A program made the position numbers and the translations under genes. This document shows positions 45,870-58,205 of a stretch of DNA of 64,000 nt, one piece after another. Position 1 is the first letter of the stretch, and the number at the start of each line of letters is the position of its first letter. The stretch is from Nageia nagi (Eukaryota; Pinophyta). The stretch spans positions 75,826,001-75,890,000 of the forward strand of contig JBITNC010000001.1 in assembly GCA_050084985.1 (NCBI GenBank), written 5' to 3'. The notes under the pieces were generated by a model. The model made no database searches. It was not told the origin of the DNA and saw nothing but the letters and a program-made list of their open reading frames with translations.

Positions 45870-46486
45870 GGGAAAATATCAAAAATATCCTTCCAATTTC
45901 ACATAATATCAAAAATACCTCTACTTTTTAAAAAAAATATTGAAAATACACCTGAAAATAAAAATAAAAAAGAAAAGCAGATACATAAAAAAATATAAAG
46001 TACAAAACCCTCTATTAAACTACTAAATAATATAGTTTATATAATATCATATATATTAACTATTAATTAGATATAAATATATACTTTTTACATTAATATA
46101 AATACAAAATAAAATGACAATTAACATAAATTAAATATATACTTTATAAACTAATGAAATATAAAATTAAAATTAAATAACAAATGAAAACAACATATGT
46201 TATTTAAATTAATTAAATATAAATATAAGTTACTATATTTTGTTTTTATTATTTTAAATAGTATATATTTATATTTAATTAATACTTTTAATATATTATA
46301 TTATATTTATATTATATTATATTATAAACTATAACATTTTGTAGTTTAATAGAAGCTTTCATTTTCTATATTTATTTGTCTATTTATTTTTCAACTTTTT
46401 CCTTCAAGAACATTGTTCATTTTTTAAAAAAAGTAAAAGTATTTTTGATATTGTGTGAAATTATAGAAGTATTTAGATATTTTCCC
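45870..46486. mobile_element. Foldback MITE, 617 bp
   Basis: It begins GGGAAAATATCAAAAATA and ends, as its inverted complement, with GATATTTTCCC. Inverted similarity continues inward through AATTTCACA.AATATCAAAAATAC and CTATTAAACTAC, then ATATAGTTTATA, over roughly 180 bp on each side, so the molecule can fold back almost completely. Flanks TAAAATAAA and TCAAGTAAA match at 7 of 9 positions, suggesting an old 9-bp duplication. The centre is almost pure A/T. The family is shared with 16.5-17.3 kb. Confidence 0.8.
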
Positions 46487-46690
46487 TCAAGTAAAATCAA
46501 TGAATCTAAAGAATAAACCACTATTATCACTCTTCACCATTGAACTTGAGAAAATTCATTATGTGAGAAAAATATCATAATATAATTAATCCCTTAAAAA
46601 TATATATATATATATATAAACTATAGGAAAGGAATTGCTATTTGAGTTTCATAATATCTTGGGAAACTAATAATAATATTAGATATAGAT

Positions 46691-47866
46691 ATCTAAATAA
46701 ATATGCTTAAATAAGGGGAGCATAAATACTAAGAAAATCATAGTTCAACCATTACTTATGTGTCAATACATAAAATTAAGGGATGAAATAGAATCTATGT
46801 CAAACATAAAACCCAATTAAAGAAGAATAAATATATATTCAAGAAATTATTATGCAAGATCATGACAATATTTGAATTAGGATTTGTTGAATGAATTTCA
46901 CACCCCCCATCATCAATTTTGTAGATAAAAATTAGCATTTAATAACCCTTTCTATATTATATAAAATCAATTTAATCTTACATGCAAAAATGATAAATCC
47001 CTTGATTCAAATGGTTATGATATTTTCTCAAAATTAATAAAAATGGTACTCCAATGATAATTGGATGCACTAGTAGATTTTTGTACTCTGAGATAGTTAT
47101 TGGTGAACCTTACCAAGACCAAGGTCATGGTTTTCAATACTACCAAGGAGGTTATATCCCATCTTCATTTTCATCTCCAAGGATGAATAGTAGAGATCAC
47201 AAACTCCTAAGCCCACATTACATATGAATTCCTTCATCCACACTCACATTCATAAGGGATATGGTGCTCTTTCCTACTAAGTGGAGTTTCTTCAAAGCTT
47301 ATTTTTGATAAATTGTAGTACGGATGAAGATTTTTAATACCTTAGTTAAACCAATTATTACTTACAGTTCAGATATATAGGATCTTATTCTTAGTCTGAC
47401 TAAATGGTCTTGTGTTGAATGAGGGGTTAGTGGAAGAAGTTGGGTCCACTTTATGGCTAAAAAACTAGGAGTGTTTTCCTTGATTTTCAAATTTGGGCAT
47501 GATTGATCTCAAAATTTGAAGCATTTAGACATGTAATTATGAAAAAAATCCATAAGGTAAAAATGTAGTGCTCAAAGTCCAATTTTCAAATATATAATTT
47601 ATTCCAATACTTAGATGATAGAAATTAAATTTTGATAGGGATGACCAAAACTCACTTTTTAAAATATATTATTTTGTAATCATACCATGCACGTATTTGT
47701 AATGCATAATTTGATCAAACTCAAAGTATTTTTTAAAATCATTTTACGTATAGACACCTAAGACATTGAATTTTGTTCTAGATATTTTTCCATAATTTTT
47801 TCATGAACATTTTTTTTATTAATTTTTTATCAATCATGTTGGTTTTTTTCAAAAAGTGCTCATGTC
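46691..47866. repeat. 1.19-kb tandem duplication, first copy
   Basis: It runs from ATCTAAATAAATATGC to AAAAGTGCTCATGTC. About ten differences from the second copy were seen over 1176 bp (for example AAGAAGAATAAA versus AAGAAGCATAAA, and CTACTAAG versus CTACTCAAG). It is non-coding. A 13-bp spacer rich in ATTT separates the copies. Confidence 0.95.
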
Positions 47867-47879
47867 ATTTATTTATTTT

Positions 47880-49055
47880 ATCTAAATAAATATGCTTAAA
47901 TAAGGGGAGCATAAATACTAAGAAAATCATAGTTCAACCATTACTTATGTGTCAATACATAAAATTAAGGGATGAAATAGAATCTATGTCAAACATAAAA
48001 CCCAATTAAAGAAGCATAAATATATATTCAAGAAATTATTATGCAAGATCATGACAATATTTGAATTAGGATTTGTTGAATGAATTTCACACCCCCCATC
48101 ATCAATTTTGTAGATAAAAATTAGCATTTAATAACCCTTTCTATATTATATAAAATCAATTTAATCTTACATACAAAAATGATAAATCCCTCGATTCAAA
48201 TGGTTATGATATTTTCTCAAAATTAATAAAAATGGTACTCCAATGATAATTGGATGCACTAGTAGATTTTTGTACTCTGAGATAGTTATTGGTGAACCTT
48301 ACCAAGACCAAGGTCATGGTTTTCAATACTACCAAGGAGGTTATATCCCATCTTCATTTTCATCTCCAAGGATGAATAGTAGAGATCACAAACTCCTAGG
48401 CCCACATTACATATGAATTCCTTCATCCACACTCACATTCATAAGGGATATGGTGCTCTTTCCTACTCAAGTGGAGTTTCTTCAAAGCTTATTTTTGATA
48501 AATTGTAGTACGGATGAAGATTTTTAATACCTTAGTTAAACCAATTATTACTTACAGTTCAGATATATATGATCTTATTCTTAGTCTGACTAAATGGTCT
48601 TGTGTTGAATGAGGGGTTAGTGGAAGAAGTTGGGTCCACTTTATGGCTAAAAAACTAGGAGTGTTTTCCTTGATTTTCAAATTTAGGCATGATTGATCTC
48701 AAAATTTGAAGCATTTAGACATGTAATTATGAAAAAAATCCATAAGGTAAAAATGTAGTGCTCAAAGTCCAATTTTCAAATATATAATTTATTCCAATAC
48801 TTAGATGATAGAAGTTAAATTTTGATAGGGATGACCAAAACTCACTTTTTAAAATATATTATTTTGTAATCATACCATGCACGTATTTGTAATGCATAAT
48901 TTGATCAAACTCAAAGTATTTTTTAAAATCATTTTACGTATAGACACCTAAGACATTGAATTTTGTTCTAGATATTTTTCCATAATTTTTTCATGAATAT
49001 TTTTTTTATTAATTTTTTATCAATCATGTTGGTTTTTTCAAAAAGTGCTCATGTC
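47880..49055. repeat. 1.19-kb tandem duplication, second copy
   Basis: It is displaced exactly 1189 bp from the first copy and about 99% identical by eye. A diverged relative of part of the unit (GGGTCCACTTTATGG, TGATCTCAAAATTTGAAGCA, TAATTTATTCCAATAC) occurs at 63630-63850, so the unit is itself a member of an older dispersed family. Confidence 0.95.
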
Positions 49056-50934
49056 CATCATGCATTATTTGACCTAAACTTAATCTTTTTTCAAAAACTT
49101 TTTATTTTGTAGAGAATTCTCTTAAGCTTATCCTTATATATATTTTTTTCAAAAATCTTACAAAATAAAAAGTTATTAAGAAAATAAGATACCATCATAT
49201 TTCAAGTATATGGACAACGTTTACTAAAAACAAAAATAGAAAAATACTAAATGTTATCCAATTATAAAATAAATTACATATTTGAAAGCTCTGCTCTTTA
49301 ATCTATAAAGGCCTTTAATTTCATTAAAAAAATCTACCAAAAACTCCATCAAATGTATTCTTGAAGTTAGATTTTTTATTAAAATTACCATGAACACATA
49401 CTTGTAGGTCCAAGTGTAAGGGTTGGCCCACAAAGCCTTTGCCAAGCCTAAAATTGAGGTGAAATAAAATATTTAAATATCGAGATCTTGGTATATCAGG
49501 ATCATGATATATATTAAGATCTTGATATATAACACTAAAAAAATGCATGTATTTTAGTTTCAAATATCAATATCCTAATTTAAAATCGAGATCCTTATAT
49601 TTATTGGGATCTCGAACCTAAATTAGGATCTAATATTTTTTGATATTGAATTTTAACTTCATCCACTTCCCCTTCAAGTGGATTCAACTTCTTGCTTTCA
49701 CCCCAAGAATAGACACTTTTTTTTTTGAAGATTTATATAATTCAAATGCAAAATCCCTCACTCCATTCTCATTGTAGAGTTTGAAGCTTCATCTATTCAA
49801 TTAGAGATTATCTCAAAGATCATTATTTATCTTCGTAGGCTTTGTATTATGGAAGATATCCCTTTCAGATGTAGAAGGTACCCTTACCTTGGTTTATGCT
49901 ATTCGATGATCCTTTCTTTGAATGATAGGAGGATGCATAGGAGGTGGTATTCTAAAATATGTATTCTTCTATAAAGTATTCAGGTTCATATTGTTAGACT
50001 TCCTCCTTAATCCCTTGGAGTTTCTCCTTACAGAATAAGAAGGAAAAGATACTTCGTGAGATCTAGAAATATGTCAATCTCCATTATATACATTGAACTT
50101 GGATCTCTCCCATTACCTCTCTCTCCCCTAAGCTATCCTTTTATCATGAGAATGTTTTCCATATCCAAGATGACCAAATAGTGCCTCATTAATACCTCTA
50201 GTAATTTATGATACATGGTATACAGGTCTCCATTAGGAAGTTTTGAGTATGCTCCCATCAGCTTTGAGTTGAAGTAGATCACCATGTATCAATAGAGGAG
50301 CAAATATGTATGTTTTGTTCCCTAGGAGAAGTAGTCTAAATTGTGCATCATTTCATTTTCTATTATCAAATATACTATAAAATTAGAGCTAAATTTTATT
50401 ATCTTTTCAAGAGTGACTCATGATCTATATCAATATTTTTTTGTTGTAAGGACCAACATTATCTTAGACTTTACATCAGATAAGCAATCCATTTTCATTA
50501 GCACTAGAGCTCTCATGTACATGCCTCTCATCCTCCATAATATTGACTTATCATAGACAATGTACTAGTGGAACTTTGAGACTCCATACCAATGATGGAT
50601 AAAGATAAATCAATGACTTTTTTGGTAGTGATTTATCTATATCTGATATTGAAGAGATTAATTCTTGATGATATCTCATCTTTTCATAACATGTTTAACA
50701 TTCTTTGTATTTATTTTTTGTTCTCTTTAGTTGGGTGTTGTTGGTCCACCTACTTGTAGTTTTAATTGTCCTATTTTCCCAGTCCCTTGGGTCACTTTTG
50801 GTCCACCATGGACATTAATAATATTTTATTTCATTTCATTACTAGGGTAGTTTAGCTTCAAAATTAAACAAAAAATAAAATCAAATTCCTTATATTAATC
50901 TAAATTATTTGAGTATTTTTGAGTAATTAGTTTA
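49056..50934. other. Non-coding stretch
   Basis: Two overlapping minus frames at 49254-49563 and a plus frame at 50341-50556 show no domain. GATCTTGATATAT-like motifs repeat at 49485-49545, followed by a hairpin at 49586-49615. The text around 49700-50300 has a slightly higher GC content but no frame. Confidence 0.45.
49586..49615. repeat. Perfect 9-bp hairpin
   Basis: TCGAGATCC (49586-49594) and GGATCTCGA (49607-49615) are exact inverted repeats around a 12-base AT-rich loop. It lies in a stretch where CGAGATC/GATCTTG motifs recur. Confidence 0.85.
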
Positions 50935-51190
50935 TGTAATATACAAAGCTCATGTGATAGGAAAGATCTATGTAATATACTATAAAGAGCTATAAAAAAG
51001 TAAGAAAGTATATTCCATAGCTCATAGCCCATGTAATAGGAAATATCTATGTCAAATTTGATATTTGAATTTGATATTAGTTTAACATAAAAATAGTAAG
51101 TATATTACATAGCTCATGTGATAGGAAAGATCTATGTCAAATTTGTAATATCAAATTCCTTATAACTGTAGTAAGAAAGTATACTTACAA
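50935..51190. repeat. Imperfect tandem repeat, three units
   Basis: ATAGCTCATGTGATAGGAAAGATCTATGTCAAATTT-type units (with AGTAAGAAAGTATA beside them) occur near 50945, 51015 and 51110. Units vary in length, and the middle one is diverged (AGCCCATGTAATAGGAAATATC). Confidence 0.75.
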
Positions 51191-51988
51191 TATCAAAACC
51201 TATATTTAATAGTCATCGCATGTGTACATCTCCTCCATACATAGGTAAGCTTTCTATTGACCCTAATTAGTTTGCTTAGTTTTCACCTAGATCCTTGCAC
51301 TAAAAAATAAGGAAATAATATGAGATGATGTGCATGTCAAAATAAAAAATAATAATATAACATATATAATAAAAAAATATAGAGTATAGATTATCAATTA
51401 GATTTAAAAAATTAAAATAAAAAATATATTTTATTTTTGATGTTAACAGTTAAACTTTGTATCTTTCACCCTTCACTTTAATATTCTCATTACATACCTT
51501 TGATGGAAAGCATTTCAAACATATTTTTTATGAAAATAATTAAACATCATAATGCTTACTAAAAATATTGCCTAAAAAATATACTATCTTTTTAAATAGA
51601 AAATATATGAAAGAACGATTAAGAACTCATATGAAACAGGAATTTTCATTCTTCTCATCTTGTCAATTTTTCAAGATGTCAAACACTTTCATTTTAATTA
51701 CTTTAACAAAGAATCATATTCATCAAAATAAATCTGAAAAATCTTATTACCTGATTTTCAATCACTGGCATTGAATCATTTATGATTTAACTACGATCAA
51801 CAAATCAAGTTAAAAAGTCAAAAAAGAAAAATAAACAAATGATTCTTAAACAATTGAAAAATTTATCCTGTGTTGAACTCCTTGAATTTTTAAGGGTTGT
51901 TCAGATCTTCATCCTTCGCTTCCCTCTGCCATTCAAAATTGAAAGGATAAATTAGATTACAAACTTTTGGTATAAATCTGAATGAAAT
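51191..51988. other. 3' flank of the MATE gene
   Basis: Downstream of the MATE stop on the minus strand. No perfect AATAAA signal was found on that strand close to the stop. AT-rich GATAAA-like motifs near 51868 and 51950 could serve. The plus-strand frame 51568-51774 has no recognisable domain. Confidence 0.4.
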
Positions 51989-54900
51989 TTACAGGCAATT
52001 GCATACTTTCCCTTCTCCGTTACTACGAACCTCAACTTTACCACCCCAAGACTTGACTCGATCCAATGCTTGAGCAGCCTGCATGACGAAAGCAAACAAC
52101 TTAACAAGACTGGAATGAAGTAGGATCACTAAGAGGCTATGAACAGATGAGTTACCTCTTTATCCCAGTTAGTGAAGTATGTGATTATCAGTAGAATTAA
52201 AGTCTGGAGAGCCGTTCCACAAATCATACCACCCCAAATGCCCTGTATATACATTTGAAGATGAAGTACAGGCGTACTATAAGTTTTATGCATAAAGAAG
52301 ATAGCAAAAAGAATAATTGAGATTTGGCATTCTAAACAAGTAGTCTACCTTTGCTCCAAGGTCAAACTTGTATCCCAAAAGAAGACCAAGAGGTATACCA
52401 ACAGCATAATAGCATCCTAGGTTTACATAGGCTATCAGAGCTTGCCACCCTCCACCCACAGCCACACCTGATTTATTTGCAAATTACAAAGAACCTTCAG
52501 TAACTGTTGTAAAATAGAGTGAAACCGTAACAACGTAATCACCAACTATAAATTGTCTATATATAGGACTACAATCAAGTAAACCTATACAAAACTTACA
52601 AACTGAGTCGACATTTGAATCATACCTGTTAGAACTGGCTGTACACTATTTAGCAACATCGTCACTCCAAGCAACATTGCCATGTTGGATACAGTATCTT
52701 TGACTACTTCACTATTGGTGAAAAGCACTGCGAACTCATCTTTGGTGCCGAGAATAATACCCATACATAAAAGTCCAATCGATAGTGCCGTTATGACCAC
52801 TATAAGGACTGCGAATTTTGCAGCCCTTGGGCGACAAGCTCCGAGTTCATTTGATACCCTCACACTATAAAGATAGATGAATACAGTATTAGCAATAAAT
52901 CAAACTTCAGAAGAATACAAAAATATGTAACTAAAAAGAAACATGACATAGTTCCAAAAACTTCATACCTAATGGCAGCATTGAATCCAATGAAGATCAT
53001 AGCTTCCCATCCATTCAAGTTCATGCTGCAAGAGGAACAGATTAAGAACTGTCAAGGGGTGCCTTTTCGAATAATAATTGGAAGGGCACATGCTTTTATA
53101 CAACCATCTACATGAGGACTAGAGGACCCAACTGCTGTACAGGCTCACTGATCAATAAAATACTCTCAACAGCTAATGTTTAATGACTCTAGACTACTAC
53201 TGTAGTATAAGGCAAATACTGTATTTATAAGAAGAAAAGATTGTAGAGGCTGCTCACCAAATGGAGATTGCATCAACTTCAACTGCTCCATTTTTCAGAA
53301 GACCAGTAAAGAGAACCAGTGACATCATATACCAAACCTCCAAACTGAGATTGTTATCAGTCATCACAAATGAACATGGCCACCATATATGAACATCTAT
53401 AAATATTTCTTCATACTGGACTCATACTTAAGCATTTGAATTACCAAAAATTGTATTCCCATTACAGAACAACAATGTTATAGTACTATACTTACCACAA
53501 CATAACACCTGAAGCCAATGAAAGCCGAACAAAAGACCATATATTGTGAAAAGCCATCCAAGAGAATCCTTTCCAAGAATCTTGGCAATAATAAATAATA
53601 TATAAAAATTGAGATATATCAATCAGCCACCATGAAAAATTCAATGTAATAGCCGCTCCAACTAACCCGAGACCCAATTTAAATATCAATAACCAACAAA
53701 GAAAAATATGGATTAATAGTGTAACTAAGCAAATCCAAGCTATAATCATCACTTTGCTTTGTGACTGAAGGAACTGCTGCATGGGGAAATATAGTGCATA
53801 GGCAATGAGTTGTGGCAGCGTCCAAATTGCAAATTTTCCAGCTAAATTGGCTACAGCATCATCCTGTCCCAGGAGCTTGAGAATTGGAGTAGAAAATACG
53901 TAAACAATACTGAGAAGCAATCCCGTAACCAGCAGTATTATCCACGACCGCTGCAAGTAGACTCCAAGCATATGAACTTGTCCAGCTCCAAAAGCCTGCC
54001 CACAGAGGGTCTGAAGCGCACTACCCATTCCCAACTGCAGAGATAAGAGATTAAATATATTCTCGATTAATCTAGTCAGAGGATTGAATACTTTTATGAC
54101 GTTCAATCACTAATCAAATGCTTTTGCAGCTTGAGATGTAGAACAGAGGTAAAGAATGGCAAATTCCACATTCCAATCTCTAATTCTGAGGTATATTCGC
54201 TATCATCTATACACCTAGAGTATGAAATGAATTTGTATACACCTAGAGTATGAAATGAAATGAATTTGTATACACCTAGAGTATGAAATGAATTTGGTTG
54301 GAGGATAGCTTTCCACCAAAGTTTCTGGTTATTTAGTTTCCAGAATTTCTCTTAATTTCTCATAAATCTTGATATGGTGTAAATTTTGAGTATGTGGGAA
54401 ATTTTTCGACTCACTGTTAAAAGAACTGCATTTATCATATTTAAGGTTAAATGCATTTGGTTTATCTACTTAAAATTAATCAAATTGCTATTGTAAAAAA
54501 ATGGTGATAAAAAATTAAATATTGAACCTAGTAACTACCAAAATAGATTTACAAGGATTCAAACCTACATTTATGGTAGCAAATTCTACTATTTTGAGGA
54601 GCATACCATAAATTACAACACAACACACAACTAACATTGTTTCTATTTTAAATGGAAAGAAGGTTAATACTACTTAGTTTAACCCATGAAAAAGATTAAA
54701 TGAAATAGTATTAACCCATCCAAAAAAATCTGCAAACCCTACCAACATTTGTTTTGAACATTTGATAATGTAAGATTTGTGAGAATACGAAAAGAGAATT
54801 CTAGCACCATTATCATATGCTATGTGCACAAGCACACTTCTTGGAGACAAATTAGACTATTCCTAGAGAGCTGAGGCGAGTAAGGGCATGTAACTATGTG

Positions 54901-56243
54901 GTAGAACACTTTGCAGGCTTGACAGTACTGAGCTCTTGCCAGCTCAATTACAGAAAACCTCGAAATTGAGCAAACTTGAAGTTTGGGTTTGGGGTGTTAA
55001 TCCAATCTCCAGAAAAGCATACACTTGAACATCTAGAGGTGTTGGCTTAGCTGCAGAGCACTCGTCGAAGAATGAAGTCCTAACCCATAAATGCTTTTCA
55101 ACAATTTGCTAAAAGTCATAAAGGAATATCATGGAAACCAACAACACAAGGGGGAACACTTATTACTAACGGGTATTAAATACTGAACCAAAGTACTGTG
55201 AATAATTGTTAGCTGCCTATGCTGTGCTGACAGGTTATACCCAGAAGACATGCAACATTCTTAGAATAGGAATACAAACAGTTTTCCAACCGAGATGCTA
55301 TAAAAGGAAGACATCTAGTCCACCCTAAATATAAGCTCACTGAGACACATTAGCGTGGAATGTGAGAAAGAATACAGCAGCTATATTGCTGCCAACATTT
55401 GGCTGATTGTTTGTAGCAAAGATATGCTTTCCAGCATTTGCAAACTTAAAAATCATAGCAGTTCTGAACGTTCTCTTCACACAGATCTTTCATATCATCA
55501 GATTGATCAGTTCTTCGACACTCTCACATTTCATACAGGCATCACTCAATCACAGCTTGAACGATAGTTATGTATCAACATTTTTTTTTTATTATTAATA
55601 ATCCCTGTTCTAACTAAAAATCTCAACCTCAACTTTTTCTGTCATTTAAGTACATTGTACTATTGAGTCACATTGACCTATTTTTAATCACTTACCCACA
55701 TTAAAATATATTTCTATTTTTATTTCTCCAAGGATAGTAATATCTACGGCCAACTGGGCAGAGAGTAGCTAAACCAATTCCATTTTCCAAAACAAACTCT
55801 AGACGCACAACACAAACAAAATTGGTCAGTTCAAAACCAGAACTTAATGAATTCCATCTTTATAAATTTCCACCCTATCATATTACTGCTGCTTCTAGAT
55901 TTTTCACATCGAAAGACAAAGAAACATGGTAGACCAGACACGCAATGATCACACTCACCATGGTTCCCCAACCCAAACCTCCAATGACAGAATTCGCAAT
56001 GGCCACAGCAGCAAGTTCGACAGTACCCAGATGCCCAGCGAAAGTCTGCGTAAGAGCTCCAATCGAATAATTGCACAACATACCCAAAATTGCAGGCCCC
56101 GCAATCGCCCACAACTTCTTGGATTCGATCCAACTTCTCCTTCTAAACTGTTGACATGAAGTAATGGCAAATGAACCAATATCTTCCATTCTACCATCTC
56201 CATCTTCGCTCAGCAGAGAAGAATGGAGAGATTTTTCAGCCAT
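51989..56243 (-). CDS. MATE/DETOXIFICATION-family transporter, eight exons, 498 aa
   Basis: This is a multidrug and toxic compound extrusion antiporter, a 12-helix membrane protein that exports organic cations, flavonoids or similar solutes by proton exchange at the vacuolar or plasma membrane. Exons (minus strand): 56243-55959, 54034-53496, 53344-53258, 53025-52969, 52858-52626, 52467-52349, 52242-52156, 52078-51989. All introns are GT-AG and all phases join, giving 1497 bp. The start is MAEKSLHSS; an upstream in-frame ATG at 56318 would add a poorly conserved leader. Motifs: [18 protein letters not shown] (96-113), YLQRSW (121-126), FLQSQSK (183-189), IRVSNELGA (322-330, the MATE 'RVSNELGAG'), [14 protein letters not shown] (396-409) and WDKEAAQAL (466-474). 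The length and eight-exon layout resemble plant DTX40/TT12-type genes, but the substrate cannot be told. It is the only intact gene in the window. Confidence 0.93.
54208..54296 (-). repeat. Minisatellite in MATE intron 1
   Basis: TATACACCTAGAGTATGAAATG units start at 54208, 54236 and 54269. The second carries an extra AAATG, so spacing is 28 then 33 bp. It lies in the 1.92-kb first intron (54035-55958), the longest of the gene, which otherwise holds no recognised element. Confidence 0.85.
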
Positions 56244-56293
56244 GACAAATACTGCTCTCGTGAAGACTCCCTCGTCCAGGCTCACAAGGAGCA

Positions 56294-56305
56294 TGTATAT
56301 ATAAA
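56294..56305 (-). promoter_or_regulatory. Putative TATA box of the MATE gene
   Basis: On the minus strand TTTATATATACA lies about 50-60 bp upstream of the ATG at 56243. A start site about 30 bp downstream would give a 5' leader of only some 20-25 nt. The assignment rests on position and motif alone. Confidence 0.45.
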
Positions 56306-57300
56306 CGAATTCTTTCACGACGGACTGCCAGTTGCGAGAGACCTGGAATTTCCAAACAGGGTTTACCTGTCAATTATTATTTTTTTTAAGTTTTTTATTA
56401 TTAAATGCCTGTCAAATTAGTTTTTTTTTTTTTAATTTTTAACCATTTTTATTATTATTTTTATTTTTTAAATTTTTAGGTTTTGAACATGACGTTTTAC
56501 AATACAAAAAATTATTAAATTAACTGTCAAAAACATTTAAAAGACAAAAAAAACGTTTAAATACAAATCAAATTCCAGGTTGGGACTGGTTTTTAAATTT
56601 TAGTAATAATTGGAGTCCTGTCACTATATCTTTGTAACATGTGCATCATGTGAAATGGCTAGAATGTACCAAAAAGTTGGCAAACTACTTTTCAAACATC
56701 GATAATATATAGGGGAGGAGTCGAACTCGCAACTTCAAAATCTTATAATTGTCAACCCCTATGCAGACATCACCCCCCATATAGACAGTTCTTATGAGGT
56801 TATTGGAGTACTTATAGCAGACATTGAGGCTTGGGATGCGGCGAAGGATCATGGATCTCTGAAGCACATCACTAAACGATCTTGTCTTACTGAACGAAGA
56901 TTGTTACAAAAGCCAATGAAGATTGTTGCATATGGGCACTCCAGGTGGCCGGCCGTATGTAAATTTTTATTAGAAAAGAGAATCAAAATTTTGATCATAT
57001 CTAGATTTTTATTAGAAAAAGAGAATCAAAAGTTTGATCAAATGTAATGGTGCCAAAGTATATAATATTAAATATTTCTTCGGAAAAATGATAGAATAAA
57101 ATAAATTCATGCGCATTTTTATTTAAATGTTAAATATTTTAAATAAAAAGGATGAGAACTATAAGCACATTGAGTATACATTATACTCACATCACCCTGA
57201 AGATGCTTGGAGTTGTTGATAATTGTAATTAGGGTATAACAAAAGGGGTTGCATGCATATTTAATATTACGAGTTTGAAGGTTAAGGTTGGAATCTAAAA
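56306..57300. other. MATE upstream flank and spacer to the LINE
   Basis: T-rich runs (56375-56480) are followed by AT-rich sequence, and the dispersed repeat at 56718-56882 lies inside. Short frames (56685-56867 minus, 57119-57373 minus) have no domain. A GC-rich GGTGGCCGGCCG occurs near 56943. Confidence 0.45.
56718..56882. repeat. Dispersed repeat, second copy of the 18.2-kb family
   Basis: It is homologous to 18188-18368 in the same orientation. On the minus strand the edge reads GCGAGTTCGACTCC, a good pol III B-box match. TCTGCATAGGGG about 45 bp upstream is an A-box candidate. Because the conserved body is upstream of these boxes, a SINE origin remains unproven. Confidence 0.65.
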
Positions 57301-57325
57301 TTTTGATATGCAATAACAGATAGAT

Positions 57326-58200
57326 ATGCTTGAACAAGGGTTCCAACCTAAGCTCAATCTCCTTGAGAAACATCTTTTAGAGATCTCCCTTCAAGCCTTT
57401 GAACAAAACATTACTATCCATGCACAAGTTGAGCGCATTTCCAAGCTAGAAGACATGGTAGACAAGCTTCAAGATGTTTCTCCTAGCATTAGAGAAGAGA
57501 TTATCGAACTATGTACCAAACTCAATGCAAGTCGCGAGGATAAAAAAGCACATGGCCTCTAAATTCAATATCGTAAATGTGGAAGATATCACTAATCTCC
57601 GCACTAAGCTTTCTGTAAATAGAGAGAAATAGAAAAATCTAGCAACCAAGTTGGATGCAGCAAGTGCAAAATCAAAATGGGTTTAGGTGCTAAAAGGTAA
57701 TAAACACAACAAACACCTCCCTTTAGTAGATGCAGTTATTCAATCTAAGTTTGTTGAGGAAAGTTAGAGGCAATTTAAATCATTGAACCTTCAAGTGAGA
57801 GGCCTGAAAGATCAAGATTAAGGAGACCTAATGAAAATGGCCACTGAATTTTTGCACAATACCTTAGGCCAAAAAGAAGTTCTACCAAAAAGGGCATGGT
57901 TTACACATGACAACTCTCTAATTGTGCATTTTCGCACTCCACAAGATAGGCTAGAGGCCCTTAAGTCCAAGAAATTTTTTTTAGTATGATTGAAAAGATT
58001 TATCTTGATGAAGATTTGACCAGATTGCAATATGAAGAATTTAAAGACAATAGAAACAAAATGTTAGAAGAAAGGAAACAAGGTAAATGGGTTATTCTTT
58101 GAAATGGAAAAGCTTGGATTAGAGTTACCCCTCCCAGAGGCGGGTCCAAGCCTTGGACAATTTGCTCATCATGACGTAAAGCTCTGAGTCTTCAAGATGA
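57326..58200 (+). pseudogene. LINE ORF1-like protein, decayed
   Basis: 57326-57562 encodes a leucine- and glutamate-rich coiled-coil stretch (HLLEISLQAFEQNITIHAQV, ERISKLEDMVDKLQDV). After frame breaks, 57800-58150 reads LQVRGLKDQD, DLMKMATEFLHNTLGQKEVL, LIVHFRTPQDRLEALKSKKF, IYLDEDLT and KQGKWVIL*NGKAWIR. This is the RRM/CTD-like pattern of LINE ORF1 proteins, which bind the element RNA. Stops and at least two frameshifts disrupt it. Confidence 0.65.
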
Positions 58201-58205
58201 ATTAT

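Noticed and set aside
55831-56203. Alternative minus and plus frames over the MATE first exon
   Set aside because: These are shadow frames of the true exon 1, which alone shows MATE conservation and a GT donor at the correct place.
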